A DNA stretch of 32,291 nt from an uncultured Clostridia bacterium (GTDB lineage Bacteria; Bacillota; Clostridia; Oscillospirales; Ruminococcaceae). Shown here piece after piece: positions 23,826 to 30,711 of this stretch. Positions within the stretch are counted from its first letter, which is position 1. Every line of letters begins with the position of its first letter. Below the pieces are notes generated by a model, which worked only from the letters and a program-made list of their open reading frames with translations, had not been told where the DNA came from and made no database searches. Location of the stretch: NCBI GenBank assembly GCA_947624745.1, contig CANQLR010000026.1, positions 1-32,291 on the forward strand, given 5' to 3'. A program made the position numbers and the translations under genes.

Positions 23826-26747
23826 TTAAGATTCTTCGGGAACCGGGATGCCGAGTTCCTCGTATTTACGGATGATCTCGTCGTTGATATCCTTGTTGTA
23901 CCAAAGCAGCGTATCGCGCGGGTTGGAAGCAAGGTTGATGGTCTCTCTGAAGGCGTTAGTGATGTTACGTGTGACGATGTAGGTCGCGGGGATGATGTCT
24001 ATCTCGACGGTGGCGTCCATCTGAGTCCTTATCATGTCGAGCTCGGACTGGCTCCATGCGAGCTGGCCGAGGGCCTCGCGGTTAGCGGTCTCGAAACGTC
24101 CCATAGGACCTAACAGCGCTTCGATCGAGCGGCCGTATTCCGACTGGATCTCGGCGGAGGTGAACCACTTGATGAGCTCCCATGCGACCTCTCTCTGGTG
24201 CTGGTTGAGCTTCGAGAAGATGATCGCGCCGTTGGAGGCCGAGGTGGTCGCGTGGTTTACGTTGCCGTTTTCATCGGCCGTGCCGGGGATGAGCTGGAAG
24301 TCCCAAAGACCTCTTATTTCGGGGGCGGCCATGTAGAGCTGGTTATAGAAGGTGTAGCCGGTAACCACTATCGGATATTCGCCGGAGCGGAAACGTGTGA
24401 ACTGGTCGAATACCTGCTCGAAGGAATATGTCGAGTAGAACTTGGTCCACATCTCGAACGCCTCGACGGCGGGCTGAGTCTCGAAGATGGTCTTGGTCTT
24501 GGAGGGGTTATAGTACCCTAAGCCCTTCTGTACGAGGAAGGTAGCGTATGCGTCGAAGTTGAAGCCGACGCCCATATAGCTTCTCTGGAGGGTCGGGAGC
24601 ATGTCGATCAGTTCGTCCCAGGTCTCGGGGCCCTTGTCGAAGCCGAAGCCTGCCAGAACGTCGTTGCGGCAGAACATCATCGAGAAGGTCTGGGAGATCG
24701 GCAGCCCGTAGACGCCGTCCTGATAGGTGTAGAGGGTCATGATATTCGGGGCGAAGCGCTTGATGACCTCCTGATAGTCCGGGAACTGGGAGATATCGAC
24801 GAGGCAGTCACGCGCGGCCAGCTGGATAGGCAGGTCGCCGCCGACGAAGAGGACAACGTCAGGTCCCTTGCCGGCAAGAGTAGACTCAAGTATACCGCCC
24901 TGAACGAGGTTGATATTGACCGGTCTGTCTTCGCTTGCAAAGTAGGAGTCGACAAGCTCCTTGACTATCTGCGCCTGGTCGCGTCCGAGGGATACCCAGA
25001 CGTTGAGGGCCTCGGCGTTATCGTCCGAGAGGACGTCGTAATCCTCGAAGAAGGACCCCAAGAACGAACGGAAGCTGAACGTGAGCTGTTTGAAGAAGTT
25101 TTCCTTGATGGGGCTGAAGCTCTGGTCGGCGGAGGCGATCTCTATGATATCGACCTCAAGGGCCTGAGAGCGGTAGTCAGCCATCCACTGGGAAAGCGAG
25201 GAAATGTTATCCTTGATCTGGCCGAGGCAGCCCGGGATCTCGTCCGGCTTGTCGACCAATCTGTCCAGAAGCTTAGCCATGGTATCGAGCGAAACGGCTT
25301 CGGTACCCTTGGTTCCGGCGAGGGTCTCGACCTCGGACTTGATGTCGCGGAGGCTCTGAGCGTAGGTAGCGAAGTCCTCCAGAATGCCCTCGATCTGGTT
25401 CTGGATCATGTAGGTGTTGTATTCGTCGGGGGACGGGCCGGTTATCTGAAGGATCTGACGGTAGTAGCTGTTCAGATAGTAGATAACGTCGTCGAGCTTA
25501 CGCATGATGTTGCCTATCTCGCCCGGCATTGCCTCGAGCATGATGTTGTGCTTTCCGGCGCTGAGGTAGAAGTAGAGGGTCTTGCCGTCGGCGTCGGCAG
25601 GAGTTACGCACTTCCACGTGGTGGAGTAGTAGAACTTGACCTGCTCGGCTTCCTTGCAGGGCACCTCGCCGTCGATGTAGATGGTCCTGTTCGAGTAAAG
25701 ACCGCGCATCTGATCCTGCTTGGCGCGGATGCCTATCTTATAGTAGCCGTCCTTCGGAACCTCGAAATCCCAGCTGATGTACTGGTTCGAGGACTTCCAG
25801 TTCTCCTTGCCGATGGTGTTGTAGGTCATCTTGGTCGGGTCGGAGGGGGAGGTGAGATAGGTCGAACGGTCGTATGTAGGATAAAGGGTGATGTCCGACG
25901 CGGTGGAGGGGGTTTCGCCCTCGATCGAGACCAGAACGCCGGTGGTGGCGCTCGCCTTGCTCTCGTCCACAGTCACCTTGTTGGGAACGTCCTTCGCCGC
26001 CGGGATCTCGTCGGGGTTGCAGAGGGTCATCGACTTGATGGCGAACCTTGCCTTTTCCGAGATCAGCGAGAGGGTGTGAGTGCCCTTTTCAAAGTAGAAT
26101 CCCAGAGGACCCGCAAAGAGCCCGTCGCCGTCCTTGAACCATGCGGTCTGCCAGCCGAGCTGCTCCTCGAGGGTAGGTCTTATCTGGTTGTCGTGAATAT
26201 CGGTGCGGAAGCCGGTGCGGTTGCCCTGCTCGTCGTGGTCGAACGAGCTCTCGGCGCCGACCCATATCTTGGACAGCGCGACGCGCTCCGCAGAGTCGAA
26301 CGGGATAACGCCGTCGATCGCCACGGACAGCTCGATGTTGTTGGCAGAGCTTTCAAGGGCGTAGTATTCGATCTTTATGCCGTAAACGCCCGTTTCGGGA
26401 ACGTCAACGGTAAAATCGACCTCGCCGGAAGCCTCGGGCCAGAACAGAACGTCCCCCACGCCGCCGTCGCCCGCGCCGACATAAGCGCCGGTCTCCTCGG
26501 AAGCGCTGACGTAATCCGTGCCGTTTATCACGGCCTCCTGCTTCGGCCTCGGGTCGCTTGCATGAGTGTCATAGTAGGTGCCGTAGGTGCGCGCGCGGTT
26601 CTCTTCGTCGATAGACTGCGCCGAGGTTTCCTTGGTCGCCGTGGTCTGCGCGCCGTTCGAGTCGGCATAGACCGCGGGGATAAGCGGGAGCACCATGGTA
26701 AGAGCTATGACAGCTGCAATAAAGCGCCTGATCATTGTGTCTTTCAC
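23826..26747 (-). CDS. Multidomain solute-binding protein with two beta-sandwich modules
   Basis: This 973-residue exported protein is more than twice the usual length of a sugar-binding protein (about 400-450). I take GTG at 26747, with AAAGGTGG seven bases upstream; a TTG at 26765 would add 6 residues. A signal peptide (about 1-28) without lipobox cysteine is followed by a first jelly-roll module (about 70-245), a second (about 275-420), a helical linker (about 425-575) and a family 1 extracellular solute-binding domain (about 590-973) with LNVWVSLGRDQAQIVKELV, GPDVVLFVGGDLPIQLAARD and YGLPISQTFSMMFCR. It would catch a glycan and deliver it to the permeases. How it is retained at the surface without a lipid anchor is not visible. 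Confidence 0.88.
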   Translation of the reverse strand: MKDTMIRRFIAAVIALTMVLPLIPAVYADSNGAQTTATKETSAQSIDEENRARTYGTYYDTHASDPRPKQEAVINGTDYVSASEETGAYVGAGDGGVGDVLFWPEASGEVDFTVDVPETGVYGIKIEYYALESSANNIELSVAIDGVIPFDSAERVALSKIWVGAESSFDHDEQGNRTGFRTDIHDNQIRPTLEEQLGWQTAWFKDGDGLFAGPLGFYFEKGTHTLSLISEKARFAIKSMTLCNPDEIPAAKDVPNKVTVDESKASATTGVLVSIEGETPSTASDITLYPTYDRSTYLTSPSDPTKMTYNTIGKENWKSSNQYISWDFEVPKDGYYKIGIRAKQDQMRGLYSNRTIYIDGEVPCKEAEQVKFYYSTTWKCVTPADADGKTLYFYLSAGKHNIMLEAMPGEIGNIMRKLDDVIYYLNSYYRQILQITGPSPDEYNTYMIQNQIEGILEDFATYAQSLRDIKSEVETLAGTKGTEAVSLDTMAKLLDRLVDKPDEIPGCLGQIKDNISSLSQWMADYRSQALEVDIIEIASADQSFSPIKENFFKQLTFSFRSFLGSFFEDYDVLSDDNAEALNVWVSLGRDQAQIVKELVDSYFASEDRPVNINLVQGGILESTLAGKGPDVVLFVGGDLPIQLAARDCLVDISQFPDYQEVIKRFAPNIMTLYTYQDGVYGLPISQTFSMMFCRNDVLAGFGFDKGPETWDELIDMLPTLQRSYMGVGFNFDAYATFLVQKGLGYYNPSKTKTIFETQPAVEAFEMWTKFYSTYSFEQVFDQFTRFRSGEYPIVVTGYTFYNQLYMAAPEIRGLWDFQLIPGTADENGNVNHATTSASNGAIIFSKLNQHQREVAWELIKWFTSAEIQSEYGRSIEALLGPMGRFETANREALGQLAWSQSELDMIRTQMDATVEIDIIPATYIVTRNITNAFRETINLASNPRDTLLWYNKDINDEIIRKYEELGIPVPEES

Positions 26748-26812
26748 TTTGAATCCACCTTTCAATAGATTTGGAGTGCGTATATTTTCTCCATGTAGGT
26801 TAATAAAGTAGG

Positions 26813-27772
26813 TTATTGGGCCTTGTGAATGTAGATGCGCTCGTTTTCGAGATCAAGATCAGCCTTGACCTTTGAGCCGCCCTTTATCTCAAGCGCTTCG
26901 AGGTATTCCTTCGGGATCTGCATCCTGCCCGTTCTGTCGAGCACCACGAGCTCCTCGGATACCTCCTGCTCTTCCTCCGCGCCGTCCCAGCCCTTCGTTT
27001 CGGACATTATCTCGGCGTGGGATTTTTTTATGATCTCGCTCGAGGTCCTGCCGTCGCGTATGCTGATGACGCGGTCTATCTGCTTCGCGAGCCTAAGGTC
27101 GTGGGTAACTATCACGACCGTGACGCCGCGGTTTTTGTTAATGTCCTTGAACACCCCGAGCAGCTGGTCCGAGGTCTTGGTGTCGACCGAACCGGTGGGC
27201 TCGTCGGCCAGAAGTATCGCCGGGTCGTTTGCCAAGGATATCGCGATGGCGACCCTTTGCTGTTCGCCGCCCGACATCTGATCAAGCCGGGAGTTTATCC
27301 TGTTCGAGAGGCCGACCGCCTCCAAAAGCTCCAACGCCTTTTCGCGGCGCTGCTTTTGGCCCTGAAGGAGCATCGGGAGCTCGACGTTCTGCACCGCCGT
27401 CAGATACGGCACCAAATTTCGCGCGTTGTTCTGCCAGACGAAGCCGACGGTGTTTCGCTTATAGATCATGTAGTCCTCTTCGGTGAATTTCAGAAGATTC
27501 CGCCCGTTCACCGTAAGGCTGCCGGCGGAGGGTTTATCGAGCCCGCCGAGCATGTTCAAAAGCGTCGATTTGCCTGAGCCCGAGGTGCCGACTATCGCCA
27601 CAAGCTCGCCCTTTTTGATCTGAAGATCGAGACCTTGGAGCGCCACGACCTCTATCTGGTCGGTCTTGTATATCTTGACAAGGTTCTCGCATTCGATGGC
27701 ATACTCGCTCTCGGAGATGAGCTCCTGCTCGTGGGCGAGCTTTGCCTTTTTCTTTTTAGTCAACGATCTCAC
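26813..27772 (-). CDS. ABC ATPase (LolD/MacB type) with C-terminal AbrB-like domain
   Basis: This 319-residue cytoplasmic ATPase has Walker A GTSGSGKS (62-69), signature SGGEQ (167-171), Walker B AILLADE (185-191) and switch His224. An N-terminal Lys-rich tail of about 20 residues precedes the domain. After the ATPase core comes an acidic linker (about 258-272) and then about 42 residues (275-316) with VVLDRTGRMQIPKEYLEAL, matching the swapped-hairpin AbrB/MazE/SpoVT DNA-binding fold. This extension is absent from typical LolD-like ATPases of about 230 residues. The GTG start at 27772 overlaps the preceding ATPase gene by 17 bases. It probably pairs with that ATPase to energise the FtsX permease. 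Confidence 0.9.
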   Translation of the reverse strand: MRSLTKKKKAKLAHEQELISESEYAIECENLVKIYKTDQIEVVALQGLDLQIKKGELVAIVGTSGSGKSTLLNMLGGLDKPSAGSLTVNGRNLLKFTEEDYMIYKRNTVGFVWQNNARNLVPYLTAVQNVELPMLLQGQKQRREKALELLEAVGLSNRINSRLDQMSGGEQQRVAIAISLANDPAILLADEPTGSVDTKTSDQLLGVFKDINKNRGVTVVIVTHDLRLAKQIDRVISIRDGRTSSEIIKKSHAEIMSETKGWDGAEEEQEVSEELVVLDRTGRMQIPKEYLEALEIKGGSKVKADLDLENERIYIHKAQ

Positions 27773-28433
27773 CGTCCTCCAAAGTATATACGCGGTCGGC
27801 GATCTCCAAAAGGCTGACGTCGTGCGTGGTCATTACTATAGTCATGTGTTCGTCCAGAACGAGCCGCTTGAAAAGCTCGACGATGTGGTGCGAGGTGCCC
27901 GAGTCAAGCTCGGCCGTGGGCTCGTCGGCAAAGATTATCTTCGGCTCGTGGGCCAAAGCCCGCGCGATTGCGACCCTTTGCTGCTCGCCGCCCGAAAGCT
28001 CGCCGGGGCGGTGGTGCATTCTCTTTGCGAGGCCGACCTCTTCAAGACACTTTGTCACCCTCTCCTGACGCTTGTCGAGGGGGAACCCCGCCAGCCGCAG
28101 CCCGAAATCGACGTTTTCATACGCCGTCATCGAGCTCATCAGCGCGACCGACTGGAACACGAATGCCATCTTATAGCGGCGGATCTCGTCCCGCTTGCGG
28201 TCAGACAGCTTCGTGATGTCCTCGCCGTCGAAGATCACTTCGCCGGTGGTCGGCCTATCCAAAGCGCCGAGCATATTTATCAGGGTGGTCTTTCCCGAGC
28301 CGGAACGCCCTTTTAAAATCGTGAGCTTTCCCTCGGCGACCTGAATGTTTACGCCCTTTAAGGCGTGTACCACCGAGCCGTCGCCGATGATAAAGTCGCG
28401 GGTGATGTTTGTTGCGGTTAAAAGTTCTGCCAT
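27756..28433 (-). CDS. ABC ATPase (LolD/MacB type), first gene of the operon
   Basis: This 225-residue ATPase has Walker A GRSGSGKT (42-49), signature SGGEQ (147-151), Walker B KIIFADE (165-171) and switch His204. The length and sequence fit the lipoprotein/MacB/FtsE group, not the MalK group, which has a C-terminal regulatory domain. I take the ATG at 28433 (CGGAGA 6-7 bases upstream) and not the GTG at 28466. Its partner permease is most likely the FtsX-like protein at 9275-12091 in the same run. The long leader and strong promoter are described separately. Confidence 0.93.
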   Translation of the reverse strand: MAELLTATNITRDFIIGDGSVVHALKGVNIQVAEGKLTILKGRSGSGKTTLINMLGALDRPTTGEVIFDGEDITKLSDRKRDEIRRYKMAFVFQSVALMSSMTAYENVDFGLRLAGFPLDKRQERVTKCLEEVGLAKRMHHRPGELSGGEQQRVAIARALAHEPKIIFADEPTAELDSGTSHHIVELFKRLVLDEHMTIVMTTHDVSLLEIADRVYTLEDGEIVD

Positions 28434-28450
28434 GGTAATCTCCGAAAGTA

Positions 28451-28545
28451 TTTGTGCAATTTTCACAAAAATGGTTGTTAGTTCTCTAAAACGACTTTAA
28501 GCAAATACTTTTTTTGGCGCTTTTGCCGCAAAAAGGTATTTGCTT
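28451..28545 (-). promoter_or_regulatory. Structured leader of the 20-kb operon
   Basis: The predicted transcript has a leader of about 143 bases before the first ATPase. AAGCAAATAC (28499-28508) pairs perfectly with GTATTTGCTT (28536-28545), with a T/A-rich extension and a GGC/GCC inner stem. A second, smaller inverted repeat (TTTGTG 28451-28456, CACAAA 28464-28469) lies just before the ribosome binding site. There is no T run after the long hairpin in the operon direction, so mRNA stabilisation or a binding site is more likely than attenuation. Confidence 0.5.
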
Positions 28546-28582
28546 TGCTTTAAAATATATATTATCGCGATTTGATAGATAC

Positions 28583-28611
28583 ATTATACCAAAGTGACAG
28601 GGATATGTCAA
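28583..28611 (-). promoter_or_regulatory. Promoter of the 20-kb envelope operon
   Basis: On the minus strand, TTGACA (28611-28606), a 17-base spacer and TATAAT (28588-28583) form a full consensus sigma-A-type promoter. The start is predicted near 28576. I see no other comparably strong promoter within the fifteen genes that follow. Confidence 0.85.
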
Positions 28612-28646
28612 GAGCTATCACGCAATTTCCAAAAAAAAAATTTTAA

Positions 28647-28678
28647 GAAAAAACCCCGCCTGTCTGCATCAGGCGGGG
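28647..28678 (-). terminator. Terminator of the NPxTG protein gene
   Basis: CCCCGCCTG (28654-28662) and CAGGCGGGG (28670-28678) form a 9-bp GC stem with a 7-base loop. On the minus strand it is followed by T6, a classic intrinsic terminator 33 bases after the stop codon. It separates this gene from the operon promoter. Confidence 0.92.
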
Positions 28679-28710
28679 TGATTTTTTGATCCTTCTTTTT
28701 ATAGGAGGAA

Positions 28711-30402
28711 TTAGTGCTTCTTAGCAACAACAGCGGCAGCGGCAGCTACGAGCATAGGAACTACAGCAAGAGCAATACCGGTAGTCGGGTTGTTGTCCTC
28801 GGCAGGAGCGGGAGCAGCAGTCTCGGTCTCGTCGGCGGGAGCGTCAACCTCTTCGCCTTCGGTCTCGTTAGAGCCACCCTCGACAGGAGAGTCGACTTTC
28901 TCAGCGGCATCGGGCTCTTCTTCACCGGGGATAAGGAGGTACATAGCAGTAGCCTTTGCAGGAGCAGCAGTACCGTCGTTAGAAGTGCGGTATTCTTCGG
29001 AAGCACCGCCGGCAGCGTATCTCAGAGGAGCGCCGTCGAAGTTGACGACATCGCTCCAACCCCAAGAGAGTCTGCCAAGGTTGCCGGAGCCCATAGCGCT
29101 GAGGTTAAGAGCAGAGCTGTTGTTGCCCCAAGCGGACTGGAACTTAAGCGGGTTCTTCATGAATCTGTAATCCATAAGAGTGATGTTCTCGAAGATTACG
29201 AATTCCTGGTTGAAGGTACCGTAGTTGGGTTCAATAAGGGTGCTGATCGGAACGTCGAATTCAAGAGACTCCTGAGTACCGTCGATCCTGACTTCGGAGA
29301 CGTACTGACGAGCGCCGCTGTACTGCCACCAGTTGGTGCCGCGGTTAGCGTCGGTAGAGGCCCACAGAGTGTAGGTCGCCTGGCCGTTGAGGGCATTGTC
29401 GAGCTCGACAACGAGCTTAACGGTGTCGGAAGGAGAGCCGTAGATATAGGACTGGTTCTGGAGAGTGTGGTCCCAAGTCAGCGGAACTTCGGAAGTGTTC
29501 GTAGGATCGAGGTTGACCCAAGTGCCGGTAGCGGCATCGTACTGCTGGAGGTACTGAGTAGTCCAGTCGGAAGTTACGAAGGTGTACTTGCCGGGGTGGT
29601 TGTCAACGGTCTTGTCGCCCTTGGTAGGAGTCCACTGCCAGATGAAGGAACGGGAACCGGTAACAGGGGTGTCGTCCTTGGCATTGTAGAACTGAACGTT
29701 AGCGGTTCTGTAAACTTCCTGCCAGCTCTGGGTGAAGGCAGAGATATCGACCTTCCAGTCAGAATAGTAGCCGGAAACGGTTACGTTAGCGACCAGTCTT
29801 ACGGAAGTGGTATCGCCATAGCCGGTGGACTGAGGAATGGTGGTATCAAAACCGGCCATGTAGGGGTGAGTAGCATAACCGAAGTTGACCTTGTGCTCAG
29901 AGTATTCCTTGTTCTTAAGAGAAGCGTCGAATCTCGGGTTAGCGAGCTTGGTCTTGCCGGTGGTCTGCTCGAGAACATACTCAACACCGTTTACGATGAG
30001 GGACCAGTTGATGGTAGCTACAGAGCTGTTGATAACGGGCTTCTTGTTACCCTTGTCGTCGAGCTCGGGAGAGCCGTTGGCGTCGGTAACAAACTTGATG
30101 TTGTCGCCGTCATAGCTGTAGTAGGAATCAGCGTTGCTACCGAAGTTGGTAGGCAGGGTGAATACCATGTAGTGGTCGGAATCCATGTAGCCGTAGAGAG
30201 CGTACAGAGGGACATCGAAGGTAACAGCAACAGTGGTGGTGTCATAGCTGGTGTTGGTGGTAACGCCGCCGGCACTGTTGAAAGGATTAGTCTTGCTGGT
30301 AGGATATACAGGGATCTTGACATCCTCAGCGAAGACAGAGATAGCCATTGCAGAGAGGGCTACCGTGACCGCCAAAACGACGGCCAGAATTTTCTTTGCC
30401 AT
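28711..30402 (-). CDS. Secreted cell-wall protein with NPxTG sorting signal
   Basis: This 563-residue protein is not recognised as a named family. A signal peptide (1-25, ending VFA) is followed by a long region rich in Thr, Ser, Tyr, Asn and Trp, probably beta-strand (about 30-480), with no cysteine that I can see. An acidic, Ala/Glu/Pro-rich stalk (about 485-535) precedes the C-terminal NPTTG motif, a hydrophobic helix and the basic end KKH. This is the layout of proteins cut by a sortase and fixed to the cell wall. AAAGGAGG before the ATG, a consensus promoter and narrow codon use suggest strong expression, as for an abundant surface protein. No sortase gene is in the window. A long open frame on the opposite strand is an artefact. 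Confidence 0.85.
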   Translation of the reverse strand: MAKKILAVVLAVTVALSAMAISVFAEDVKIPVYPTSKTNPFNSAGGVTTNTSYDTTTVAVTFDVPLYALYGYMDSDHYMVFTLPTNFGSNADSYYSYDGDNIKFVTDANGSPELDDKGNKKPVINSSVATINWSLIVNGVEYVLEQTTGKTKLANPRFDASLKNKEYSEHKVNFGYATHPYMAGFDTTIPQSTGYGDTTSVRLVANVTVSGYYSDWKVDISAFTQSWQEVYRTANVQFYNAKDDTPVTGSRSFIWQWTPTKGDKTVDNHPGKYTFVTSDWTTQYLQQYDAATGTWVNLDPTNTSEVPLTWDHTLQNQSYIYGSPSDTVKLVVELDNALNGQATYTLWASTDANRGTNWWQYSGARQYVSEVRIDGTQESLEFDVPISTLIEPNYGTFNQEFVIFENITLMDYRFMKNPLKFQSAWGNNSSALNLSAMGSGNLGRLSWGWSDVVNFDGAPLRYAAGGASEEYRTSNDGTAAPAKATAMYLLIPGEEEPDAAEKVDSPVEGGSNETEGEEVDAPADETETAAPAPAEDNNPTTGIALAVVPMLVAAAAAVVAKKH

Positions 30403-30442
30403 AGTAATTTCCTCCTTTAAAAATTAGGATATGGTTTTCATC

Positions 30443-30487
30443 CCTATACGGGTATAGGAATTTTGGTTTGTCTCGGAAGCCCAAGAC
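30443..30487 (-). promoter_or_regulatory. Two 5'-leader hairpins of the NPxTG gene
   Basis: The predicted mRNA starts near 30488 and immediately enters GTCTTGG-GCTT-CCGAGAC (30487-30470), then a second stem CCTATAC/GTATAGG (30458-30443) with a 2-base loop. A stem at the extreme 5' end is a known way to protect mRNA from 5'-end-dependent decay. The second could also be an operator, being nearly palindromic. Confidence 0.55.
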
Positions 30488-30494
30488 ATCGACA

Positions 30495-30523
30495 ATTATA
30501 GCATAACTCGTCGGAATTGTCAA
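30495..30523 (-). promoter_or_regulatory. Promoter of the NPxTG protein gene
   Basis: On the minus strand, TTGACA (30523-30518), a 17-base spacer and TATAAT (30500-30495) match the consensus at all twelve positions, predicting strong constitutive expression. Confidence 0.9.
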
Positions 30524-30544
30524 CCCTTTTCCAATTTTATTTTG

Positions 30545-30576
30545 AAAAAAGTCCCGAGAGCGTTTGCCTGTCTCGG
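30545..30576 (-). terminator. Probable rny terminator
   Basis: On the minus strand CCGAGA (30576-30571) and TCTCGG (30559-30554) form a 6-bp stem with an 11-base loop, followed by GAC and T6. It lies just upstream of the next promoter. Confidence 0.7.
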
Positions 30577-30711
30577 CCTCCCGCTGTCTAAATAGTGTCA
30601 GTCGGAGGCGAAAATGTTGCAAAAACTTTCGGGATTTTTTTATTTTGTTGAAACTGCACATTCACGGGCGAAATTTTGGCGGGGTTTTGTGCAAATTTCC
30701 GGGGGTTTAGG

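Larger units (their letters stand above)
30403..30711 (-). other. 309-base region between rny and the NPxTG protein gene
   Basis: No gene is supported. In minus-strand order it holds the rny 3' region with a long-range pairing (30626-30634 with 30552-30560), the probable rny terminator (30545-30576), the promoter of the NPxTG gene (30495-30523), two leader hairpins (30470-30487 and 30443-30458) and the ribosome binding site. Confidence 0.75.

Noticed and set aside
25548-26768. 406-codon plus-strand open frame opposite the solute-binding protein gene
   Set aside because: Antisense shadow with Val/Gly/Arg-rich translation, no start signals, and overlap of well-supported domains on the other strand.
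28466-28466. GTG start for the first ATPase, 11 codons upstream
   Set aside because: It lacks a ribosome binding site, while the ATG at 28433 has one and gives the normal LolD-type N-terminus.
28714-30420. 568-codon open frame on the strand opposite the NPxTG protein gene
   Set aside because: It mirrors the real gene, has low-complexity Val/Gly/Ser-rich translation, and no ribosome binding site or family match. The gene on the minus strand has a signal peptide, sorting motif, promoter and terminator.
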